Of a stretch of 64,000 nt of DNA, positions 55,016 to 64,000 are shown piece by piece; position 1 is the stretch's first letter, and every line of letters starts with the position of its first letter. Position numbers and translations under genes: made by a program. The notes under the pieces are model-generated. The model was not told where the DNA came from, ran no database searches, and saw only the letters and a list, made by a program, of their open reading frames with translations. The DNA comes from Todiramphus chloris collaris. Lineage: Eukaryota; Chordata; Aves; Coraciiformes; Alcedinidae. The stretch spans positions 14,424,809 through 14,488,808 of the forward strand of contig JANVCC010000062.1 in the NCBI GenBank assembly GCA_025345505.1. The letters are read 5' to 3'.

Positions 55016-55646
55016 AATAGAATGCCCAGGTGGCCAAGAAGGCCAACAGTGTTCCTGGCTTGTATCAGAAATAGTGTGGCCAGCAGTACTAGGGCAGTGA
55101 TTGTCCCCTTGTACTCAGTACTAATGAGGTCACACCCTGAGTACTGGGTTCAGTTGTGGTCCCCTCACTACAACAAGGACATTGCAGTGCTGGAGCATTT
55201 CCAGAGAAGAGCAGTGAAGGTGGTGGAGGGTCTAGAGAACAAGTCTTATGAGGAGCTGCTGAGGGAACTGGATTTGTTTAACTTGGAGAAGAGGAGGGTG
55301 AGAGGAGACCTTATTGCTCTCTACAACTACCTGAAAGGAGGTTGTAGCGAAGCATTGTTTTTTTTCTCCCAAGTGACAAGGGATAGTACAAGAGGAAATG
55401 GCCTCAATTTGCGCTAGTGGAGGTTCAGGTTGGATATTAGGAAAGGTTTCTTCATGGAAAGGGTTATAAAGCACTGGAACAGGCTGCCCAAGGAAGTGGT
55501 GGAGTGACTGTCTCCAGAGGTATTTAAAAGACATGTAGATGTGGTGCTTAGTGACATGTTCTTAGTGGTGGACTTGGTAGTGTTACAATTAAGGTTGGAC
55601 TTAATGATCTTAAAGGTATTTTCCAACCTACAAGATTCTATGACAT
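55016..55646 (+). mobile_element. CR1 LINE, 5'-truncated, with reverse-transcriptase C-terminal frame
   Basis: About 630 bp of a CR1 retrotransposon in the sense orientation of ARHGAP10. It starts near AGAATGCCCAGGTGGCCAAG. The C-terminal part of the CR1 ORF2 protein follows: [20 protein letters not shown], then [20 protein letters not shown] and [20 protein letters not shown]. The frame is closed by TAG at 55415-55417, where related copies continue with an RFRLDIRK-like stretch. The 3' UTR runs to the terminal GATTCTATGAC. Inactive because of 5' truncation and the stop. Confidence 0.9.
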
Positions 55647-58600
55647 AGATTATCACTGTCCATACAACTTCTCTTTTGAGCTATTAGGCTGATAGAATGT
55701 GGTGGTTTATTAATTTTGTCTTGTCTCAGAGAAGGTAACCCATGGTTATATATATATTTTTTTAATATGGCAACATTTGTGGTCAGTTGTGGATCAGCTT
55801 TAGTCTTCTGCTCTCCTTTTGTCGACTTTGTGCTCTTTCTGACACTTCCAGTTAAAGCTTTGAGTATGCTACACTTCCACTGCTAGCAAGGCAGAGTTGT
55901 GGATCCCACAGCTGATGATAAACAGGGGCAGTACTTGTATATAAACTGTTGGTGGTGGGTCCAGGGAAGAGAAGCAAAGCAAAAATCAATACTTCCTGTT
56001 TTATAAACAGATTCTCTGAAGCTTAGTAACACCCCAACCCCAGACGTGGTAACAGAAGCTTCACAGATCCAAACAACTTTCTCTTCGGAAAAGCTGGTTT
56101 ACTCTTTTTTAGCTTCCATCAGTGAGACTCAAACACCACTGAACCAAATACTGAACTTCTGCACTCCTACTGTACTACATAAATCTTCTTCCTGTCATCA
56201 GAGTGGTGAGAGTAGTCTCAGTGCAGGAAATCCATCCTTGTTTCTACAGGAGATTGTGAATGCTTTTGTCATATTGCTGCACTTATGCAAGAAATGGCGT
56301 TATCTGCTCTCTCGTGAGAATGCCTTGTACCAGAAATGTGGAGTGCATGGTAATGCAGCTGAAAGTTAAGTTATGGGGGGGGCAGAAATCAATGAAGCTA
56401 TGTGGGTTGGTGCTTTCACTCTCAAATTATATGTTACTCTTTCGAAACAAAAGCAGCTTGACTTCTTTCAACCCAAGGTAGTAAGTTTAAGCTAATTCTT
56501 GTGTCAAAACATAGAAGGTGTAAGTAATCTAAAAAAGACACTGACCATGTTATATATGGTGAGTTTTGCTTTTGTTTGAAAACAGAATGAAATATGAAAG
56601 TTGCATTAAGACAACTAAACAAAAGTCTTTGTTTCCTGCTGCTATGTTGGTATAGCTGTGTAGGATTGCAAGATAACTCTTTGATGCTTTGTGTTTCTCG
56701 TGAGGATATGGTACTTGCTCTTGACCAATCTAAATTGCTTTTGCTGAATTTTTTTTTTTTGATCATTTGGTGTTCTTTGATTTGGGAACCAGTTGGCACT
56801 AATATCCAGACTGGAAACTAATTTTGGAGGGATGAGTAAAGTTTCTCTCTCAGCATATATCGTAATACATAGTTGAATATTTAAGTACATATTTTCTGAC
56901 AAGCTCTGCTATTGTGTATTGATGGCAGGAGCAATAACTTCATTCAGTCCAGGGAAATAAATTGCAATAATCAGAGAAGCTGTCAGGTGAAATGATGGCA
57001 AAGCGTCAGGGTTTCCTCTAGCAACAACTTCAGAACAGTGAAATTGTGAAAGGAGAGTGTGAGGCTCATCCTTTACTGTCATGTTTCCTGTATTTCAGTG
57101 CTTTCTGCTGCTTGTATTTATTTAAAAGAATCCTGTATTCAGTATAGGGATGTTGAAGTGTTCTGTGGTGTATGTATATGGTTTTGGTCTGACCTAATTA
57201 GAAGCTTCAGTTTTAATATGATTTAGCTGATTATAGTTCACGCAAGAGCCATCAGAAACAATCCCTTTTGACACAAAACTATTGTGAAATCCTCACTTGA
57301 TAGTTTTGGAGAAGTGTCTAACAAAACCTTTTTTATAATTTTTTTATTGGTGGGTCTAGTTTAGCTACCTGCTGCAATGCTGTCTGGTGCTTTTTATGGA
57401 AACTGTATATATATGATGTAAGTACAGGCTGTCTTCTGCAGCACAGTTGCTGCCAGCTGTTTTCTTTACTTGGATTCAGTTCAATTCTGTGTCTAGCTAC
57501 AGCAAAGTTATTCTAAAACTCTTTCTTCTGCGGGAGCCTCTTGTGGTCTTCCCGTCTTTCCTGATGCTGAAGATTCACGTGGGCTTGCCTATGTAGGACA
57601 AAAAAGCCTATACCTCCAAAAAAAAAAAAAAAAAAGTTTAATGTGAATCTTGCCAGAATTTCTAACCTCTGCATTTTTAATTTGAATTGTAAGGGTTGGG
57701 TTTTTTGTGTAGAAATGCACTAAATTATCAAATATTTTCCCAAGTGGACTCATACTCTTAAATTTTAGGAAATAATAAAGAGCCTGAAGGCTGGGTGCTT
57801 GGCCATTACCTGTTGAACTATAGAGCTCAGCTGCTCAGTTACCTGAATCCTCATGGTTTTCTTCTCCCACTTGAATCCTGTTGCACTTGGGAAAATAAAG
57901 CTCTACTATGTAAGGTCTTTCTCAGCCTACTGGAAGATTTTTGCTGAATTTCCATGGCTCATGAGCAAAGAAACTGGTGAAAATATAACTTTATTTTCTC
58001 AACCTTTTATGGTCTTACTGATGGCAGAGTATTTAGTAGCCTTTTCACATAACAGTGTAATTATATATGTGCATGTGTGCTGAGTGCGTGTTTGGATATG
58101 CCTCCTTGTGGAGAAATCACAGTATCTTGCAAGTTTGATCTCCCTATGGGATTTTGTCTGCATAGGCAAATGTTCAGACAGGCAGTAATTCCATACAAGT
58201 GACAATGGTTGGAGGGATCTGCCATTATGAAGAGAGAACATTGTGAATGATACTTTATTATTTTTTCAAAAGGTTTTCATGTTTAATGTTGACATTTTTG
58301 CAGGCTTGATTAAAATATTTCAAACTGTCAGTTGAACAGCATGTCCTTTTAAAGAAGATAAAAATACTTGCTCTAGTCATTCATTAGGGAGGTGACTACC
58401 AGATCTTCTTGTGTTTTGGCTGCCCACTTCCCATTACAGAGTGGTCTTCTGACTTCTTGTGAAAAGCACTAACATTTGCATTGTTTGCAGATGACTGGAT
58501 CTAAGTGGGCAGAGAGCTCTGCCTGCAAAAAAGGCCTTTATTGAGTGAAATCCTGTTCAGGGTTCATTTAGCTACACTATAGGGAAGTGTTTGTTGTTTC

Positions 58601-59504
58601 TTTTTTCTCCATTGCGTGCTGTTATGGAGGAAAAGAAGGGCCAGAGATGCAGCTTGTCTTTTTCTTTCATGAGTTGTAATTTATGCTGTGTTCCTGAAGA
58701 GCAGAACTGAAAGATAAGGTCACCATCTGAGCTGGCAGAGGGGTGCACCTTTTTTCCAGAGCTGTTGGAGATGCTCTAGGGAGAGCTTTAATCTCTGCTG
58801 GGACACTAAATGTGCTATTTTGCCTAATGCCTGTAATGCAAAGAGGAGAATGCCTTTGTCAGGGTGGAGTAGGGCTGGCTTGCTCCTTTCTAAGACCCAG
58901 CTGAAAAGGCAAACAGCCAGAGCCCAAGAAGGTGTGGTGCAGCTGGGAGACAATACCAGCATGATTTGTCAGTTTGACCATACTCAGGTAAGATGCTGCT
59001 TTGTGATATTTCATATATGGTAATTCACATGTTAATTACTTGTTCCTTGATGCAGGGGAATGTCGAGTTTGTACCCTTGTAAGTGTAGAAAGAGGAGAAA
59101 TCAGTTGTCTGTTTTCACAGGTGAAAGTTGTAGGACTAGAGAAGGTGGGTAAGATAACTTATGTTTTATCTTATTATACTGCATACTTTCTCTAGGAGGA
59201 AAGAGTGGTTGGACGTTATGGCATCTAAACTGTTTTGCATGTTTATGAAAAAGTCTGCTCTTCTAAAACTTGAAAGCTTCTTGACTTGCTTGTTTTGATC
59301 CATGTGGAGAATAGTGGCATTTAGATTATGGGGTTACTCATTTGAAAGAAGAAAAGTCATAAAATATGACAGAAGTAACCTATAAAATAGAAATCTTGTG
59401 AAACCTGGGTGATTCTCTCAAGAAATTGAGAGAGGTGAGGGTTGCAGTATCTCTGTCATGCTATTTACATGTGGCTTGTGTGGTGGAGAGAGACTAGACT
59501 GTGA

Positions 59505-59602
59505 GGCTGGAGCAAATGATCTGTTTGAGCTTTGCTTAGAGGTTTAACTGCAGGGCTCAAGCAAACACTTAATTTGAGCTTCACTTACAGGTTTAAGAAT
59601 AC
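59505..59602. repeat. diverged 49-bp tandem duplication
   Basis: Two copies with constant 49-bp offset share GGCT..AGCAAA, TTTGAGCTT and AGGTTTAA at matching positions (for example GGTTTAA at 59541 and 59590). Divergence suggests an old event. Confidence 0.65.
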
Positions 59603-59702
59603 ACCACTAATGCAGATTTTCATGGATACAATGGGCAAATGCACTATTGCAACTTAAAAGCAGGAATACGGTATAACAACCTAAGAAGCTCTAAATATGA
59701 TA

Positions 59703-60407
59703 TGTGTGGTAGTTAGTTGCCTGTGGTTACAAAGTTAAGCGTGCTAAATATTTGCCTATCTCTCCAGCTAAGGGCTCTCAATCCCAGAAAGCGACCTTGG
59801 CTGGTGTCCTGACCGGGGGAAGGGTCTCCATACAGGCATGATGTAGTCTCCCAATTCCTAATCCACACCTTAGAGTTTTTATTCCCTGATTTACATGATT
59901 GTGGCAAGACTCTGAGTGGAGTATACCATCGGGATACCCAAGGCTGTCAGCTGAAACCAACACTGAAACCATCCAGGTTCTCTTTATCTTACTTTCTCAG
60001 GCAACTGAATAGTGGGTTGGACTGAGACTCAGGGCTTATTATTTGTTGAGGGATTTCAAGGCTCAGCTCAGGTTTCGGTTCTTTGAATGATGCAGCACTG
60101 CCCTGTTTGTTCAGGGGCTTATGGACAGCTCAGGGTGAGCCATCTATACAGCTCTCTGAGTCGTCCCTGCATAGATAGGTCCTCAAAGTGATCCAAGGCT
60201 GGGTTGCTTTTACAACCCCCTGTGAGTTGCCTGCATGCACTAGATACTACCGAAACTTGATGATGAACTATGAGCCAGACGATCCATACAACTTGTTCAG
60301 GCTAAATCGCTTGGCTTTTGTCACATAGTTATGCTACACTTAATGACCCCAGCATGCCCGAAAACTTCTAATAGGGAATATCAAACACCGTGGTGTCCCT
60401 ACTCATG
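59703..60407 (-). mobile_element. possible ERV LTR (antisense), unclassified
   Basis: This ~700-bp block is richer in CpG than its surroundings. On the minus strand it begins TGTCATGAG and ends ACCACACA (TG...CA). It contains AATAAA at 59883-59878, followed by a GC-richer R/U5-like segment (CCCCGGTCAGGACACCAGCC). That layout suits a retroviral LTR. No target-site duplication or primer-binding site was found, so the call and borders are tentative. Confidence 0.4.
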
Positions 60408-60472
60408 ACAGGGGATTGAGACTAGATGATCTTTACCAGCCTTTGGAACCCAAACCATTCTGTGACTTCTAG
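60408..60472 (+). mobile_element. short CR1 3' end
   Basis: GGGGATTGAGACTAGATGAT followed by CTTTACCAGC and AACCCAAACCATTCTGTGA matches the last ~65 bp of CR1 elements. It abuts the LTR-like block on its right. Confidence 0.65.
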
Positions 60473-62789
60473 CCCATGTTAAGTAAAGCTGCTAGAAATC
60501 TGTCATTCCTGAAGCGTATCTGTTACAGGCGATGAGATTTGTAGTTAGGGATGAGGAATGGTGATGTAGTTCCTGTCCTTAAAGAATCATCATGATACAG
60601 TAAATTGAAGCCAGATGTAGGAAAAAAAAATCCGCGTTTTGCTGTGTAAAAATATGCACTAATGCAAAAGGCTGTTAACAAGCAGTTAATTCTCCTGCCA
60701 TGCAAAAGAGATCTTGGATAGCCATAGGAAGCAACATTGTCTTGCTTTTGTGCAAGAGGTTTAGTTTAGGTGGCTAACACTGAAGTTAGTACTGGTCTTA
60801 AAGGAAGTAATTGAAGTCTGGTGCTGTAAGTGAGGGCTGGCCACTGCCTAGCAACTAGTGGTGTTGTGTTGGCTTGGCTTAGCTCAGATAAGGAACAAAA
60901 ACGTTTTCCTCTAAATCCAAATAGAAAAATACAGAGGTATTTCTGTAGGGCACCAACAGTACATCTGGTGCAGGACAAGCTGACAGTGCTTGTTACTGAA
61001 GTGTTTCAGAGCAAAGTGGGGGAGCTGGCAGCTACTCCTGTTTCTTCTGATGTGTTTTTAAGTAGTTACATTCAAACATGAAGAAAATACAGTCTAATGA
61101 TATGAATATTAAAAAAAAAAGTCAGAAAATTAAAAGCCTGGGTGTCTTTATGTCCCTCCCTTCTCTCTTTGGAAATGTGTCTGCCTGTCTTTTTTTTGTT
61201 TTTTTTTTTTTGTCAAAACATTTAGCAGATGCTTGGTTTCTTTTAGTGTTTCAAGAAAGTGAAGTCTCTGAAATGACTCTGCCTTGCGAATACACCAGGG
61301 TTACATTTTATTCAGGAAAGGTTGTTAATGTTTTGCTGATGTGTCAATGCTCTTTGCTCTTGAATGCCTTCTCCTCCCTTTCAGTTTTATCTGTTGCTTG
61401 TTTCCTGTATCTTTCTATTTGGTGTTTCTCTGTAGAATGTGGAGACTAAAGGGAATAAAGTAATTTCTTTCTGGCCCCCTAAATTCTCACTGATTTTTTT
61501 TCAGTAGGCTACATCATTATTTGGGATAGTCAGTGTGGCTGGCTGTGCTGTTCAATACGTACCATGCTCCAGTACTGTCTTATTCTAATGTATGTATCTG
61601 GAGCACATATATGTTTACAGTCTGTTATATAGCACATACTGGTCTTGGAAACTCTAATGCTGCTGTGGAACCATGGTGGAATGTATCTGTCAGTGCTAGC
61701 CAAATAATTTTGCTGTAGTAAAGGTCTTCTGACACAGGGTAGAAGAAATCCAATTTATGGATTTTCTAATTTAAGCAACCATGTTCAGCATTTAAATTGT
61801 AACACGACAGCAAGAGAGTATAGTACTTATGATGACAGCAGCATCTAGTTTGCTTTTATAGAGTCTTAGAAATGCTTATAATTGTGTGAACACCTCAGTG
61901 TGTACTGTAGGAGATAAGGAATTTGTCAGGGTGAAGACTGGAGTATTTCATGTTTGCCTCCCAGCGGAAGGTTTGACTGCAGATGGTCTCGGGTGTCTCC
62001 CTCTGGCCATGGTTTGTCAGGTAGTGAGAGAATCCGGCACAGAGCCCTGTTATCTTTTTTGAGTCTAGCCACCATCCTAGTAGTTGTGCTGTAGCAAAAT
62101 GAGTTCATTATTCTTGCTCTGACCTTCTGAGAAAGTTTTTCTCCATCTCTAATTGATATCCCGTTTTGTTTGTTTCAGTTGAGCAAGAGGCAGACCAGAG
62201 ACTCTTTCATTCATGTGAATAGCTGGGCACCAGTGGTTCTGCCCAGCAAGGTGCTGGTTTTATGTTTACACAGTGCTATTTTGGCAGAGGGAATGAAAGC
62301 AGAATGTGACCTTAAATGTAAATTTAGCTAAAATAAAACAAGACTGATGGATGGCATGTGAACACTGGGCGATGAACCTTGTAGCTAACATCTGCTGACC
62401 AAGCAGGAATAAAAATCTCTTGTTTTGTCAACAATTAGGACTCTGATCATTGCAGTAGCCTGTTAAACCAAATGACTGAAGTGTTTTTCCCCACTCAGAA
62501 GGCTTGTTTCTTCCCAGTTACATCTTGTAACATGTGGGTGGCTTTTATTTTGCTCCACTTTTCACCTTTGAAAGTGCCAAATTCTTTATGTTTGTAAGAA
62601 AATCTCCTCAGATTTTGTTGTCTCTTCTTCTAGGTGTTTAATAGGCAGATATCTATGTCTTTTCTTAACCCATCATGTCATAATTCTGTGTCCCAAACTC
62701 CCCTCACTCCTTGATGCTTTCCAAAATTTTTGGAAACAGTTTTTAAGCATTTCAGAGATGATTTGTGGAAAGAATCTGCAAAAATTGTG

Positions 62790-62945
62790 ATGTTCTAGTC
62801 CACTAATCATCTTTGTAGTCCTTTGCTGTACCCTCTCCAGCAGTGCCCTGTCCTCTTTGTAATTAGCAGCCCAAAACTGGACACAGTACTTCAGATGTGA
62901 CCTCACCAGGGCAGAATAGAGGGCGAGGAGAACCTCCCTCAACCT
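62790..62945 (-). mobile_element. CR1 LINE reverse-transcriptase fragment (antisense)
   Basis: On the minus strand this reads [20 protein letters not shown], then [20 protein letters not shown] and [14 protein letters not shown], the C-terminal region of CR1 ORF2. Both ends are truncated; the frame is open across the fragment. It is a repeat remnant, not a host gene. Confidence 0.8.
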
Positions 62946-64000
62946 GCTTATCACGTTATTTTAATTTAAATTTTTATTTTTCTATCTTTCCTTCTTCAAC
63001 TCTGTACAGCATCCTGCTGCTTCATATGTTGAAGGGCACAGGCTTTAGAGGGAGGCAGTTGCAAAAGGGAGGTGGGTACCCAGTAGCACAGCATTACAGG
63101 GCATGGTGCTGCTATGCAAGGTGAGGCAAGGACTGATGAGAAATGGGTGAAAAGAAAGGAATGTGAAATGAGGAGTTGGATGCAGGGCCTATCATAAAGT
63201 TGGGTTTTTTTTAAACAAACAAAACAAGAGCAACCACCTTGCCTCCCCAAGTTTTGTAGTCTTTTAGCTCCAGTTAATATTGAACAAACTGCTTAGTTTA
63301 TCCATTTAAAGAGTTGTTCTTAGCCCTTCAGAACTTCATGTGATAAGAAAAAGATTATAGATTAACTATATATTTCAAATTGTCCTTAACCTTGGCTGAC
63401 AACAAAAATGAGTAAAACCTTTACTGCTGGGTAGAAGTGTACCAGAACACGCATCCTCTTTTTCCATTGAGGAATTCTGTCTTTCCAGAACTTGTGATAT
63501 TCCCGACCTGCACATGTCAGCACAACAGAAAAGCATGTGTAAACTGCTTATTTATAGCTTTATAAATCTTATTAAGGGTTGATAATGATGATATTGTGGC
63601 TGAATGTAGAGTCTGATTACTTCCTGAGGGATGTAAGAGTGCAGCCCTCTGACCCCAAGTTGTTAAACACTAACAGGTAAAAATTGGGTTGAAGAAAACA
63701 GTTGCTTTGTAAGATTCATTTTAGTGTGGTGCATCTAAATAGTTTTAGCAGAATTTAAGTCCATGGAATTTCTAGTTCCAGTGCAACAATCCTTTTAAAT
63801 TTGGTTTATGTATAAATGTCTTCCTAGCAGAGCTGTCTCTATGAAGTATATGGATAATCCTAAAATGTGTTTTTGTGCTGACAAATATTACTAGCCTGTT
63901 TGTGAGCAGAGTAAGAAAACTGGCAGAACTTGCTTTGAAGGCCTTAAACTTGTGTAGCTACAGATCTGTTTGTAGCACTTCTGCCTTAAATTGTGAAGCA

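Larger units (their letters stand above)
55647..64000 (+). other. ARHGAP10 intron 1, last part in window
   Basis: AT-rich intron apart from the repeats listed (tandem duplication, LTR-like block, two CR1 pieces) and an A18 tract at 57618-57635. No coding exon was recognised up to the window end, so the first ARHGAP10 intron exceeds 34 kb. Confidence 0.65.

Noticed and set aside
62673-62954. 93-codon minus-strand frame as a possible host gene
   Set aside because: It is the reverse-transcriptase C-terminal part of a CR1 fragment.

Overview
This window looks like vertebrate, almost certainly avian, nuclear DNA. It has intron-rich genes with GT/AG splice sites, CpG-island promoters, AT-rich introns, and interspersed repeats dominated by CR1-type LINE fragments plus endogenous-retrovirus LTR remnants. 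No bacterial, viral or organellar gene is present. The gene order TMEM184C (+), PRMT9 (-), ARHGAP10 (+) is the order I know from human 4q31.23, so this is a conserved syntenic block.

Layout. Positions 1-8.1 kb hold the 3' part of TMEM184C: seven coding exons (350 codons and a stop) and a long 3' UTR. The first ~97 residues lie to the left of the window. From 9.0 to 24.0 kb, on the minus strand, lies a complete PRMT9 coding region. It has 12 coding exons that join in frame to 843 aa, plus one or more non-coding leader exons ending in a CpG island at 24.2-24.8 kb. TMEM184C and PRMT9 converge tail to tail, with about 0.9 kb between their likely poly(A) sites. A 4 kb AT-rich spacer follows. The ARHGAP10 CpG island (28.8-30.1 kb) comes next, with the first coding exon (29523-29676, residues 1-51). 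PRMT9 and ARHGAP10 are therefore head to head. Everything from 29677 to 64000 reads as ARHGAP10 intron 1; I found no second coding exon.

Repeats. CR1 fragments lie at 12.9, 37.7, 55.0, 60.4 and 62.8 kb. An LTR remnant with a TATA box sits in a PRMT9 intron (14.0-14.4 kb). A less certain antisense LTR-like block lies at 59.7-60.4 kb. A 19-bp GC-box-like minisatellite, interrupted by a 10-N assembly gap, sits about 0.35-0.45 kb upstream of the ARHGAP10 start codon.

The three genes have unrelated jobs: a membrane protein of the OST-alpha-like family, an arginine methyltransferase, and a BAR/PH/RhoGAP/SH3 regulator of Rho GTPases. Their neighbourhood reflects conserved synteny, not a pathway. 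I see no convincing new biological system. The best leads are the promoter minisatellite, a 27-bp palindrome in the TMEM184C 3' UTR, the LTR promoter inside PRMT9, and a possible conserved element in ARHGAP10 intron 1.
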